A DNA stretch of 64,000 bases from Microcoleus sp. FACHB-68 (GTDB lineage: Bacteria; Cyanobacteriota; Cyanobacteriia; Cyanobacteriales; Oscillatoriaceae). A program made the position numbers and the translations under genes. The notes below the pieces were generated by a model. That model was not told the DNA's origin and searched no databases. It worked only from the letters and a program-made list of their open reading frames with translations. The stretch covers positions 186,001 through 250,000 of the forward strand of contig NZ_JACJOT010000018.1 of NCBI RefSeq assembly GCF_014695715.1, in the 5' to 3' direction. Below are positions 16,174 through 25,893 of this stretch, piece by piece (the first letter of the stretch is position 1; each line of letters begins with the position of its first letter).

Positions 16174-19011
16174 ATGTTAGACGCGCAAGGGCTGTTCAAT
16201 GAAAACTTTTACTTATCCCAGAACCAGGATGTAGCAATAGCAGTTAACGCCGGCATTTATAACAACGGGTATGAACACTTCGAGTTATACGGTAAATCTG
16301 AGGGGCGTAATCCTAGCGCCTTTTTTGATCAAGGCTATTATATTGATACCAATTCAGATGTAACTGGCAATGCGTTTGACCACTTCATTTTGCATGGTCA
16401 ATTTGAAGGCAGAAATCCTAACGCTATCTTCGACACCGGCTTTTATTTAGATCAAAATCCAGACGTTAAAGCAGACGTTGATAAAGACGTGATCACCGGC
16501 ATCGAACACTTCATCGAGAATGGGCAATTTGAAAGCCGCGAAGTCAACCCATTTTTTGACGAAAGTTACTATCTAGAAACCAATGCAGACGTAGCAGCCG
16601 CTGTAGCAGCCGGCGCAACTACAGCGATTGAGCAATACATGGGTTTCGGTCAATTTGAAGCCAACCGTAACCCGAATGCGCTATTCGACACCAATTTTTA
16701 TCTGCAAAACAATGCAGATGTAGCAACGGCAGTCTCATCAGGCGGAACCTCGGCAATCGAGCATTTCGTCGTTTACGGTCAATTTGAAACCAACCGCACC
16801 TCCCAATTTTTGTTCGATCCCGATTTTTATCTCCAGAACAATTCAGATGTAGCAACCGCAGTCTCATCAGGGGGAACTTCAGCGATTGAGCATTACGTCG
16901 TTTACGGTCAATTTGAAAACAACCGCCAACCCAGTTCTCAATTTAATCCCAACTTTTATCTACAAAATAATGCTGACGTAGCAGCAGATGTCAGCAACGG
17001 AAATCGTAAGAGTGCGATTGAACATTACATTCGGTTTGGCATTGCAGAAGGACGTAGCGGCGGTGGAGAAACCGTCAATCCTTCAGCAATTTACGTTTCT
17101 AGTAACGGCACAGGTAACGTTGGCGATGTTGATCAGTTTATAGGAACTTTAAACTTCCAAAAACGATTTGACGCCGGCAACAATGAAGGCGTAGAACTCG
17201 ATGAACTCGGTAATCTTTATCAAGCCGGTGACGTAACAGCCGGTGCCGGCAGTATTCGCGCCATTTCTCAAATCGCCAACCGGGCAAACGGTGACGCATT
17301 TACAGCTTTAAAAGACCGTGAAATTGCCGGATCTCAAACCGGCTTGCTCAATCCTAAAGGCATCGCCATCGCGCAGGAAGCAGGATTTATTCTTGTTGCA
17401 GACAATGGTGCAGGGGATGTGAAAGTATTTGGAACCGCCGCCGGAGGGAATGTGCCGCCGGTTGCGACCACCGCTTTGCCGGCCAAACCTTGGGACGTTG
17501 CCTATGATGAAAACGCAGACCGGCTGTTCGTCGCCTTAGTCGATGGAACTGTTAGCGTCTTCGATAATTACATTGGAAATGGCAGCAATATCGGTGCCGG
17601 CAGCTCTCGAAGAATTAACCTCGTAAATGCGAGTGGAACTAAAGTTTCTACGAATCTTCACGGCATTGTTTATGAACCCAATCGCAATCAATTAGTCGTT
17701 ACTGATGTTGGCGCGGCTACAGCAATGCAAAGCTCCAATTTTAACAGTGACGGGCGAATTTATGTCATCAACAACGCCAGCGCCGCTGATGGCAACGTGG
17801 TTCCATCTCGCACCCTAGAAGGGCCGGCTACTCAACTGGGTAATCCAGTGGATATGATCTTGACCGGCAACGATGTTCAAGTTGCAGAAAAAGCAAAAGA
17901 TCGGCTGTTGATTTTCAGGAATATCTTTAATGGACCGAGCGGCGATATTGCGCCTCAAGTCAGTGTCAGCCAAATCAAGCCAGAATCTTTAGTTGCTCAA
18001 CTTTCTCAAGGGCCGGCTAATCCTGATGTCACCGATATCGAGTCTACAGGCACGCTTATCAATTCCATCGTTACAACTAGCAACCCCCCATCTGCCGGTG
18101 CCACTGACTTCGTCGCACGGCTTTCTACGAATTTGCAAACCACCCAAACGACATTTAACACCGCTAATGGGGTGGCAAGCGTAGAAAACATCACCTTCGA
18201 CCAAACAGGCGATGCCTTTATTACCTTTGATACCAATGACACCAACGGCGGAATTTTAGTCGTAAACCGGCAGGCAGAAAGCCGAAATGGCGGCACATTT
18301 AGTGCGTCGCGTGACCGACTAATTACAGGTGTAAACACCGGCATGGTTAGTCCGAAAGGCGTCGAGGTTGCTGATAGTTTAGGTCTGGTTTTTGTTGCCG
18401 AAAATAATGCCGCAACACCGGCAATTCTCGCCTTTAGTACCCAAGCGCAAGGCGATGTGGCACCCGTATTCAAGACAACCGACCTTGGCGGACGCCGGCC
18501 TTGGGATGTTGATTATGCGCCATCACAAGATCGATTGTTTGTCGCCGCCACCGATGGCACTGTACTCGTTTATGACCAGTATTCTGTTACCCAAGGTGCC
18601 AACGGCCCAACACGAGTGATCACTCCGTTCGATCCGACAGGAACGGCAAAAGCATCTATCAACTTGCATGGAATTATCTACGTGGAATCTTCAGACACAT
18701 TGCTGCTTTCAGATGTCGGCAGTGCCATGAGTGCAACTGACGGACAACTGTTTGTAATTAATAATGCCGGTGCGGCAAATGGCAATGTTGCAGTTCGCGC
18801 CCAAATTGCCGGCGCAAACTCGAAATTAGGAAATCCTGTTGATATTACATTCGACGGTGCCAACCTTTATGTCGCTGAGAAATCCAACAATTTAATCATG
18901 CGCTTTGATGGCATTCTCAACCAGTTGGGTTCCCTCGATATTGCTCCAACGCTATCAACGGCGAGGAACAAACCTGAGTCAGTTGCGCTTGCTCCTGATT
19001 ACCTCTCATAA
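16174..19011 (+). CDS. Long protein with FYLxxNxDVA repeats and a duplicated beta-propeller-like region
   Basis: A 945-residue protein. Residues 1 to about 290 are six to seven repeats of about 45 residues, with the pattern (F/Y)YL-x-x-N-x-DVA...A-x-(E/D)H(F/Y)...G-x-x-E-x-R. This unit is seen in cyanobacterial surface proteins, often next to calcium-binding modules. About 300-615 and 620-945 are two homologous halves, each with L-x-x-PKG(I/V), PWDV-Y, DRLFVA-DGTV, NLHGI and LGNPVD blocks, consistent with NHL/lactonase-like propeller blades. No Sec signal peptide is present, as in type I-exported proteins. A TTG at 16153 would add seven residues; the ATG at 16174 is preferred. Function unknown; extracellular location is inferred. 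Confidence 0.75.
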   Translation: MLDAQGLFNENFYLSQNQDVAIAVNAGIYNNGYEHFELYGKSEGRNPSAFFDQGYYIDTNSDVTGNAFDHFILHGQFEGRNPNAIFDTGFYLDQNPDVKADVDKDVITGIEHFIENGQFESREVNPFFDESYYLETNADVAAAVAAGATTAIEQYMGFGQFEANRNPNALFDTNFYLQNNADVATAVSSGGTSAIEHFVVYGQFETNRTSQFLFDPDFYLQNNSDVATAVSSGGTSAIEHYVVYGQFENNRQPSSQFNPNFYLQNNADVAADVSNGNRKSAIEHYIRFGIAEGRSGGGETVNPSAIYVSSNGTGNVGDVDQFIGTLNFQKRFDAGNNEGVELDELGNLYQAGDVTAGAGSIRAISQIANRANGDAFTALKDREIAGSQTGLLNPKGIAIAQEAGFILVADNGAGDVKVFGTAAGGNVPPVATTALPAKPWDVAYDENADRLFVALVDGTVSVFDNYIGNGSNIGAGSSRRINLVNASGTKVSTNLHGIVYEPNRNQLVVTDVGAATAMQSSNFNSDGRIYVINNASAADGNVVPSRTLEGPATQLGNPVDMILTGNDVQVAEKAKDRLLIFRNIFNGPSGDIAPQVSVSQIKPESLVAQLSQGPANPDVTDIESTGTLINSIVTTSNPPSAGATDFVARLSTNLQTTQTTFNTANGVASVENITFDQTGDAFITFDTNDTNGGILVVNRQAESRNGGTFSASRDRLITGVNTGMVSPKGVEVADSLGLVFVAENNAATPAILAFSTQAQGDVAPVFKTTDLGGRRPWDVDYAPSQDRLFVAATDGTVLVYDQYSVTQGANGPTRVITPFDPTGTAKASINLHGIIYVESSDTLLLSDVGSAMSATDGQLFVINNAGAANGNVAVRAQIAGANSKLGNPVDITFDGANLYVAEKSNNLIMRFDGILNQLGSLDIAPTLSTARNKPESVALAPDYLS

Positions 19012-19060
19012 GCCTTAAGCTTTGAGTGATTTTTAGGGGTGTATTCGACTCACTCAATGG

Positions 19061-19134
19061 TTAGATTTAACCGCAGATAAATGCTTTGTCTATGCCTGCC
19101 GGCATGATGCGTTCTTATCTGTGGTTAAATCTAA
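19061..19134. terminator. Long palindromic repeat acting as probable bidirectional terminator
   Basis: Two 20-base arms at 19061-19080 and 19115-19134 are reverse complements except for one G-T wobble position. The 34-base loop itself contains ATGC...GCAT around a TGCCGGCA palindrome. The element lies between two convergent genes and is followed by AAAAAATTT-type sequence. It is the best-preserved copy of the dispersed CAGATAA repeat family in this window. Termination is inferred from position and structure. Confidence 0.6.
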
Positions 19135-19186
19135 AAAATTTATTTTGGCAATAAGTAGGGTTACCTTAAAACACAGGACTTATTAT

Positions 19187-22100
19187 TTACTGCCATTCTT
19201 GTAATTCCTCAATCCAATTCTGGACAAAAGCGACAATTTGCTCCCGGCGCGTTTCAAAATTGGCAGCAATGGAAATAAAAGCAATGCCAACGAGCAAACC
19301 GATGATCCATTTCATAAACGAATAATCTAAGCTGAGAATGACTAACTGATTAATTGCGTTGAGTAAAAAAGTTACAGTTCCGACATATAAAAAAGCCCGG
19401 ATTCTTAAGGTTAACCCTGCAAAAATTGCCACAACACTCAATACACCACAGACAAACCAATTAGAAGTGAATAAAGCCACAAAGCAAATCGTGCCGGTGC
19501 CCAGCAGTCGCAGGATGTGGCGCAATTCTCTTTGTTCTACTGATTTTAAACTTGGATCGACTTGGGCGAGATAAAGTAAGGAAAGCGCGGGTGGAGTTGT
19601 ATAGGCTAAAACATCGGTGAGATTTAACGTCACAAACCAGCGAAGCAGCGCCCAATTGATAAAAAAGACACTGAGATAGGTAATGCGAATTTGCCGATTT
19701 AGTTGCGCCAGGAAAAGATAAAATCCAGCCACTAACAACAAACTGGTTGGATTAATTGTGGGACTGCTATATAATGCCGTTGCGGTTGGAATGACAACTG
19801 CGGAACGCAACCACGGTCTTTTTGGCCAGCCCCAATTTTCCCAAGGTAAGGCGTAGAGAAAACAAGAAATTGCAGCAGCAATCGCAGCAGCCCACGGAAG
19901 CAATAGTGCTGCTAGTTGCAGCTTATTGCTCATATAAATTCCGATGCCGGCAGCTTCTAAAATCCCTAAATAAACCCAGCTTTCCGCCTGAACTAAACTA
20001 GAGTTGTCGCGCCCTTGCATAATCGCGTAGCGCGTTAAAACAATGCCGGCACCTAATCCCACCAAATCGTAAGATGTAATCGGATAGCTGATAGCTAAAA
20101 GCAAGAAGCAACTGCTAATTGCCCAATGCAAATGTGCGAAAAACTTCAGTTCCTCTCTGCTTAAACGCAAATAATCGCTCAACCAAAAATTCAGTACGCG
20201 ATAAGTATATAAAATGCTTGTTCCTAAAGCAGCCATTGCGATTAATTGATCACCGGCAGGCAGGGATGAAATTCGATATTCCAGAATTTCATAGGCAGAA
20301 ACCGACGCCCCAATTAAACCCAAGTAAACTAAAAATTTGAGTTTTTGAGTCCGGCGTCCCACACCAATGGCAATTAAGGCTAAACCCAAAGACGTTAAAC
20401 CCGTCCAGTTTGCAAAAATTCCCCAACGTAATAGCGCACCCAAACCGCCATATAGCAGGGGCAAAATGTGCCAACTGCTGGGAAAATTTTCTGTGCCGGC
20501 ACGTCTTTGCCACCAATCTCCTATCAATTGGAAAATCAAACCCAAAGCGATATTCGCAATCGCTAAATGAATCACCTCACGCCCAAAAAAGCCAAGGGTT
20601 TCTGCTGCCAAAACTTCTAAACCCCAACCAAAACTGTAAAGCATCCAGTTGGAAGGTTGCCGCCAGCCACGATAGAAAATTGCAGCTAGCGTAATACCGG
20701 CAGCAATCAAAACCAGAACACTCGGATCGAGCCATTTCCAGTAAACTGCAAACGAGTGAAACGTCAAAATTAACAGCTCAACACCACCCAATACAATCGC
20801 CCAAGCATCTGCTGCCGGTGCGTAAATTGCCGTGAGTGAAGGTTTTTCTCCTTCGATTTTTGGAGGAGAGGCGAGGAGCAGTAAACTCCGTAATAGCCAT
20901 AAAACAGCAAAGGTGCCGGCAACAGTAACAAACCAGCCATTTGCTGTTAGTCGGGCAAAACCGGCAATGCCTTCATAAAGTCGGGCGTAAAAGAAACTCA
21001 GCCCAAATCCTAGGGTGATAATAGCAGCGCTTAATTGCCTTAAATATCGCGTGTTGAGAAACATCAAGCCGGTGGCGACACCCAAACCAATTAATCGGGT
21101 TGCCGGCATCTGTACTGTGAGGATTTGTGCCATGAATAAGGCAGATGTACTCAACCACGCAGAAATTGGGCGTCGGGATGTGTTTAACCGGCTGGCAATC
21201 CCCGTAAGCGCAAGGGGCGCAATCAGCCAAACAAGACCCCATTCTGGATCGCTGTTCCCAATGTTGTTAAGGAAGTTAGAGTAATTATTGAGAAGTAAAA
21301 AATAACTGATGCCGGCAAGCACTAATCCTAGATACCAACTACTGTTTTTATTAATAAATAGAGATAGATTTTGCTCGCTGGATTCTTCATTTCCAATTTT
21401 TGATTCTGAATACAAACTGACTAACCATTCAGCAATTGCCAACCCTAATAAAATGGTCGCCCAAACGCCTAAACTGAGATTTGGCCAAATCCAATCAATT
21501 GCTGAACAAATGGTTAATAAACCGGCAATATGGGTGAGGTACACCGGCACGACTCTAGTGGGCGTCTGCCGGCAAGTCAGAACTGCCAAAGTGAGTGTCG
21601 AAGCCACTAAATTGAGCGTTCGCAATAAGGCAGAGGGTAAACTCAGCAGCGTTAAACAAGTCCCAAATATCAGTGCTAGCTGTTCGCTAAAGCGGGCAAG
21701 TGGCAATTTCTGCCGGCGGCGCAGCCAATCTGTCACCCACACCATGAAAATTAGATAGGGAAACAGGGCGAGGCTCAATAAAGCCCAAGGCGCATCTGCG
21801 GGAATGCCGGCTAACTGGGTGCCGGTGGCGATCGCCCATTGCTGGGTTGCCTCTGGAATTAACCGCCAAGCTAGCCAAACGCTTTGCAAGCCAATGATGT
21901 AAATGCCGGTTAAATCATCCTGCTGCCAATGCCGGCGCAAACGACTGGTTAAAAACCACAACAACAGCCCACTCACGCCAAACGCTTGCCAGGGTTCTGT
22001 CATAACAGCAACCAGCCAGCCTATCAGCATTAAAATGGCACCCATCTGTTCCCACGGGGCAAGACGGGGAGAAGGTGAGGGGGTGAGGTTGGTGGTTTCC

Positions 22101-23068
22101 TGCTGAGATAGCCATGCAAACAGCCAACCGCAAATGCCTATCGCTAACCCCAACTGATTGACCGGCACGCGGGCTACAAATATCGCCCGGAACAGTAAAA
22201 TTGTTAAGGCATAAGCGACGACGGCTGCCCCAGTTAGGGCATATTTTTGGATATTGTTAGAAGCTTGTTCCTCAGTGCCGGCAGGAGGTTCTGGGGTTTG
22301 AGGAGAAATGCGCCGGTATTGATAAAATGTGGCGAGGGAAGTTCCGACTGTACCGGCATAAACGGCAATCAGGGGAACGGGAAGTGCCGGCAATTTCCAA
22401 CCCCAGTGCAGGTAACTGAGTCCCAACGTATTAATCAGGGCAAGACGGGAAGCATTGGGTTGATTTTTCAGCAGCAAAACCGTGATGCCGGTGAGAGAAG
22501 CCGTCGCAATGGCAACGGTTAGCCATTCCAGGGGATTATTCCACAACCGAAACCCATCCATCGCCCAAAAATTCACCGGCACTAAGAGGAGGGTAACGAG
22601 TTGCAAGGTTTGAGCGGTTAACTGTAAATTTCGCTGCCGGTTTGCCCAGTAGCTGACCGCCCAAAACACTAAAGTATAAGCCAGCAAAACGCCGTATTGC
22701 CCAAATGCCGGAAAGCGTTCCCACTGACTAGCGGCAAGCAACCCTGAAGACACCACCACCATGAAAACGCCCAGAAACAGCAGCCACCGGACGCTGAGTT
22801 CTGCCATCAGTGAGTGTACAGGTTGCGGCGTGCGGCGTTTCGCTGGAGGCGGCGCTTCCTCTACCGTTATGTCTCTTTCTTTTTCTGCCGGCACAACGAC
22901 AGGCTGGTAGGCTAATCCACAGGTGAGATACTGCCGGCACAACTGCTTCACTTGGGCATCAGAAATCAGCCCCAGACGCAGCCACAAATCCAAACCTTCT
23001 AATAACTCTGGGTGCTCGGCTTGGATGTTGAGTTCAATTCTGATGGAGCGCTCAGGTTGAAGTGACAT
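19187..23068 (-). CDS. Very large polytopic membrane protein of unknown function
   Basis: A 1293-residue protein. The first 85 or so residues are soluble and include a segment (ELLEGLDLWLRLGLISDAQVKQLC) resembling a short helical domain, followed by a Pro/Arg linker. The rest is an almost unbroken series of about 30 or more hydrophobic segments, including YLHWGWKLP and SYPITSYDLVG loops. No transporter, glycosyltransferase or sensor motif is recognised. The architecture resembles large uncharacterised cyanobacterial membrane proteins with a DUF2157-like feel, but I would not assign that. A GTG at 23083 adds five residues; the ATG at 23068 is preferred slightly. Confidence 0.7.
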   Translation of the reverse strand: MSLQPERSIRIELNIQAEHPELLEGLDLWLRLGLISDAQVKQLCRQYLTCGLAYQPVVVPAEKERDITVEEAPPPAKRRTPQPVHSLMAELSVRWLLFLGVFMVVVSSGLLAASQWERFPAFGQYGVLLAYTLVFWAVSYWANRQRNLQLTAQTLQLVTLLLVPVNFWAMDGFRLWNNPLEWLTVAIATASLTGITVLLLKNQPNASRLALINTLGLSYLHWGWKLPALPVPLIAVYAGTVGTSLATFYQYRRISPQTPEPPAGTEEQASNNIQKYALTGAAVVAYALTILLFRAIFVARVPVNQLGLAIGICGWLFAWLSQQETTNLTPSPSPRLAPWEQMGAILMLIGWLVAVMTEPWQAFGVSGLLLWFLTSRLRRHWQQDDLTGIYIIGLQSVWLAWRLIPEATQQWAIATGTQLAGIPADAPWALLSLALFPYLIFMVWVTDWLRRRQKLPLARFSEQLALIFGTCLTLLSLPSALLRTLNLVASTLTLAVLTCRQTPTRVVPVYLTHIAGLLTICSAIDWIWPNLSLGVWATILLGLAIAEWLVSLYSESKIGNEESSEQNLSLFINKNSSWYLGLVLAGISYFLLLNNYSNFLNNIGNSDPEWGLVWLIAPLALTGIASRLNTSRRPISAWLSTSALFMAQILTVQMPATRLIGLGVATGLMFLNTRYLRQLSAAIITLGFGLSFFYARLYEGIAGFARLTANGWFVTVAGTFAVLWLLRSLLLLASPPKIEGEKPSLTAIYAPAADAWAIVLGGVELLILTFHSFAVYWKWLDPSVLVLIAAGITLAAIFYRGWRQPSNWMLYSFGWGLEVLAAETLGFFGREVIHLAIANIALGLIFQLIGDWWQRRAGTENFPSSWHILPLLYGGLGALLRWGIFANWTGLTSLGLALIAIGVGRRTQKLKFLVYLGLIGASVSAYEILEYRISSLPAGDQLIAMAALGTSILYTYRVLNFWLSDYLRLSREELKFFAHLHWAISSCFLLLAISYPITSYDLVGLGAGIVLTRYAIMQGRDNSSLVQAESWVYLGILEAAGIGIYMSNKLQLAALLLPWAAAIAAAISCFLYALPWENWGWPKRPWLRSAVVIPTATALYSSPTINPTSLLLVAGFYLFLAQLNRQIRITYLSVFFINWALLRWFVTLNLTDVLAYTTPPALSLLYLAQVDPSLKSVEQRELRHILRLLGTGTICFVALFTSNWFVCGVLSVVAIFAGLTLRIRAFLYVGTVTFLLNAINQLVILSLDYSFMKWIIGLLVGIAFISIAANFETRREQIVAFVQNWIEELQEWQ

Positions 23069-23192
23069 GACTTCAGCTATCACAAACGGCGATAACCTAT
23101 CATGCTTTATACGGAAGAGATTGGCTGTTATTTACAAAGTTACTTAATAAAGTGACTTTTTCCCATGAACTCAGCGGAAATTAGATTAACCA

Positions 23193-25211
23193 TTAGTGAG
23201 CTGCGTGCTGCGCCGGCTGAGCGACTAATTCTTGGAAGTGAATCTCGTCTTTGCGCGGATCTGCGTAGCTCACCTTGATTTCTAAGCGTTCGCCCAGTGT
23301 CACAGAACGGGGAAAACGCCAAGCCAACTCTAAGCCTAATTCTTCTAACAGAATCAGCCCTAAATTATCGTCTTCTCTGAGCCAGCGCAGCACCAATGCC
23401 TGCCAAACTTCATTTGTGTGCCGGCGCAGGTATTCCAAGCCCCAATAACGTTGGGTTTGACGTTCCACTGAGGTTGCCTCTTTCACAGCCGCACTCACAC
23501 TCATCACCAACTCTTGCATCTGTTCTGCCGAAAAGGGCAGGGGATCGCCGCGCAGGTGAGCTTTTAGTTGAAAGTGAGCGAGCAGGTCGGTATACCGGCG
23601 AATGGGCGAGGTGACTTGAGTATAAGTATCTAAACCCAAACTCGCGTGACGTGCCGGTGTGATACTCATCTCGCTACGGGGCATACACCGGCGAATCGCA
23701 CAAGCTCTCACTGGCCCTGCCGGCAGCAGAATTAGTTCTTCATCTGAAGGCAGTTCCGGTTGGGGTTGATGGCGGAACGGCAGGGCCAAGCTGTGGGTCT
23801 GACCGTAACGAGCTGCCACTTCGCCGGCTAAAATCATCATTTCTGCCACCAGATGCCGTGAGGGCGAGTCTTCCATCACGTCAATGGTGATATCGTCCTC
23901 ATGAACTTTAATGATGGCTTCGGGCATGGAGATGCTGATCGCCCCTTGGGATAACCGCCATGTCTGTCTGCGTTTTGCCCACTGAGCAATTGCAGAGATT
24001 TCTGGTTCTGTTCGCAGATCCAGATGCAGCATCTCATCCACATCTTCGTAGGTGAGCCGATAAGTCGGTTTGATTGAGCTTGGGTGAATGGTGTATTCCC
24101 GCACGCCCCCTGTTTCATCCAAAATGATGCCAAAACTGAGCGCATAACAAATGCGTCCCTGCACCAAACTCATTGGGCCGGTTGCCAATTCTGGGGGGAA
24201 CATTGGGATCATGCCGGTGGGCAGATACAATGTAGTGCTGCGCCGGCGCGCTTCCAAATCTAAGTCATCCCCAGGCGACAGCAACCGAGTTGGATCGGCG
24301 ATATGAACCCATAAGCGTTCTCGCCCATCCTCCAAATATTCCAGACTCAACCCATCATCAATTTCTTGGGTGCTTTCATCGTCGATGGTGTACACCTTAA
24401 GATGGGTCAGATCCAGCCGATTTGTGTCAGGATCGGGAGGCGGAGAATTCAAACAACTTTGAGCCACATCCAGCACCTTGGTAGAAAAGTGAGTCGGAGT
24501 TTGACTGCGCCGTAAAGATAAATTTTCGTGCACAGTCCACTGTCCTAAATCTACCAAAAGCTGAAAAGCCCCTTGAGGAGTTTCGGGGCGTTTCAATGCT
24601 GCTAGTGTTTCTAGGGCGGGAGCGCGGTGAGAAGCTTCATCTCCTAATACCGCAACCCTTTCTAGGGCTTCAATGCGAACGCGATCGCTGCTTTGCCACT
24701 CCACCAGTTTTCCACAGAGCCGGTGTTGTACCCGCTCTAAAAATTCTTGCCACTCTTGCTGCCGCTGCTTTTCTACTTCTTGCTGGTGTTTTAGTTCGGC
24801 CACCATAACCGCTGAGCGCGGTTCGTAACGGTCGCCTTTTTGCTTGAAATAAAGTTTATCTTCAGACAATAAATAATAAGCCGCGTAGCACTGAGCCGGC
24901 GTTTGATCGGAAAATAGCAGTTGAGCCATTTCTGCCGGCTCCACTGACTGATTTTCTTCAACTAAAAATTCCCAAGCCACCTCTAAACTAGATGGGTCTA
25001 GATAGGGCTGGATTTCTTTTTTAAAAAGGGCAATTTCTGAAGGTTTGTAAGTCGCCCCTTTCACTTCATAACTGAGCTGTCGGGGAGGAATGCTGTGGGA
25101 TAGACCCTGTTCGTCGGTTACTTTCCAGTTCTTTTTCCCATCTGGACATTCTGCCACAGCGAGCCGACGCTCTCCGTGCAGCCGAAATTCGATCAGCGTT
25201 CCTTTGTCCAC
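23193..25211 (-). CDS. RNase II/RNase R family 3'-5' exoribonuclease
   Basis: A 672-residue RNB-family exoribonuclease that degrades RNA from the 3' end in a metal-dependent, processive manner. The catalytic RNB domain spans about residues 265-590; acidic residues Asp277, Asp278, Asp285 and Asp286 lie in IDDESTQEIDDGLS. A short OB-like segment with GERLEIKVSYADPR at the C-terminus corresponds to the S1 region. The start is GTG at 25211, giving the opening DKGTLIEFRL that is standard for the cyanobacterial enzyme. It lies downstream of rpmG and rpsR on the same strand, an arrangement also known in other cyanobacteria. Whether it acts as RNase II or R cannot be decided here. Confidence 0.92.
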   Translation of the reverse strand: MDKGTLIEFRLHGERRLAVAECPDGKKNWKVTDEQGLSHSIPPRQLSYEVKGATYKPSEIALFKKEIQPYLDPSSLEVAWEFLVEENQSVEPAEMAQLLFSDQTPAQCYAAYYLLSEDKLYFKQKGDRYEPRSAVMVAELKHQQEVEKQRQQEWQEFLERVQHRLCGKLVEWQSSDRVRIEALERVAVLGDEASHRAPALETLAALKRPETPQGAFQLLVDLGQWTVHENLSLRRSQTPTHFSTKVLDVAQSCLNSPPPDPDTNRLDLTHLKVYTIDDESTQEIDDGLSLEYLEDGRERLWVHIADPTRLLSPGDDLDLEARRRSTTLYLPTGMIPMFPPELATGPMSLVQGRICYALSFGIILDETGGVREYTIHPSSIKPTYRLTYEDVDEMLHLDLRTEPEISAIAQWAKRRQTWRLSQGAISISMPEAIIKVHEDDITIDVMEDSPSRHLVAEMMILAGEVAARYGQTHSLALPFRHQPQPELPSDEELILLPAGPVRACAIRRCMPRSEMSITPARHASLGLDTYTQVTSPIRRYTDLLAHFQLKAHLRGDPLPFSAEQMQELVMSVSAAVKEATSVERQTQRYWGLEYLRRHTNEVWQALVLRWLREDDNLGLILLEELGLELAWRFPRSVTLGERLEIKVSYADPRKDEIHFQELVAQPAQHAAH

Positions 25212-25355
25212 AAGCTTCTATGCGATTTTTGAATAGTTATATTTTGGATTTTGAGCGATGAGCAATGAGGTTTAGCTATCAGCTATTAGCTCTCAGTTTT
25301 TTACAACTAACAGCTAACAACTAAACTCTGCACTCAGCGCTGGCCACTCAATGAG

Positions 25356-25571
25356 TTATCCTTCTTGGTTGATGAAGGGCAATAAAGCAATCAGCCTAGC
25401 CCGCTTGATTGCTTGTGTCATGTCTCGCTGTTGTTTGGCTGTCAAACCTGTAATGCGGCGTGGCAAAATTTTCCCACGCTCTGTGATAAATTTACGCAGC
25501 AAATCGACATCTTTGTAATCAATCGGATCGCCAGGTTTAATGGGGGAAACACGGCGGCGGAAATAAGCCAT
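25356..25571 (-). CDS. rpsR: 30S ribosomal protein S18
   Basis: A 71-residue S18, a small-subunit ribosomal protein that binds with S6 in the platform. Conserved blocks are [21 protein letters not shown] (here quoted as [13 protein letters not shown]), [13 protein letters not shown] and [14 protein letters not shown]. The start MAYFRRR at 25571 fits the family. However, the bases just upstream are a heptamer repeat with no Shine-Dalgarno, and an in-frame ATG at 25625 would add an 18-residue repeat-encoded leader. It lies between rpmG and the exoribonuclease gene. Confidence 0.96.
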   Translation of the reverse strand: MAYFRRRVSPIKPGDPIDYKDVDLLRKFITERGKILPRRITGLTAKQQRDMTQAIKRARLIALLPFINQEG

Positions 25572-25573
25572 AG

Positions 25574-25634
25574 CAGTTATCAGTTGTCGGTTGTCAGTTG
25601 TCGGTTGTCGGTTGTCATTTATCATTTGTCAGTT
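25574..25634 (-). repeat. Heptanucleotide tandem repeat (CGACAAC/TGACAAC) abutting rpsR
   Basis: Read on the rpsR strand, at least five successive heptamers of the form YGACAAC, plus degenerate flanking units, end about five bases before the S18 ATG at 25571. They occupy the place of the expected ribosome-binding site. The unit is in frame-compatible register with the upstream ATG at 25625. Confidence 0.85.
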
Positions 25635-25661
25635 TTTTGAGGACTGACGCATGATTCATGA

Positions 25662-25850
25662 CTACTTAATTTCTTTGTGTTCGGTGTGTTTGTTGCAGTG
25701 TGTGCAGAACTTTTTCAGTTCTAGACGAGCCGTCGTGTTGCGGCGGTTTTTGGTGGTGGTGTACCGAGAGACGCCGGCAGAACGCTTGTCTGGGTTGCTG
25801 CGGCACTCGGTGCATTCCAAGGTTACGATTATGCGGACACCCTTAGCCAT
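25662..25850 (-). CDS. rpmG: 50S ribosomal protein L33
   Basis: A 62-residue L33, a large-subunit ribosomal protein. It is the cysteine-containing, zinc-binding form: CTEC near residues 13-16 and CTHC near residues 49-52. The family block [10 protein letters not shown] and the basic middle are clear. It lies upstream of rpsR on the same strand, 90 bases from the S18 start, and the two are probably co-transcribed. Confidence 0.97.
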   Translation of the reverse strand: MAKGVRIIVTLECTECRSNPDKRSAGVSRYTTTKNRRNTTARLELKKFCTHCNKHTEHKEIK

Positions 25851-25893
25851 ATTTTTACAAAATCAGAAGGGGTACAGAATTAAACACAAATAT

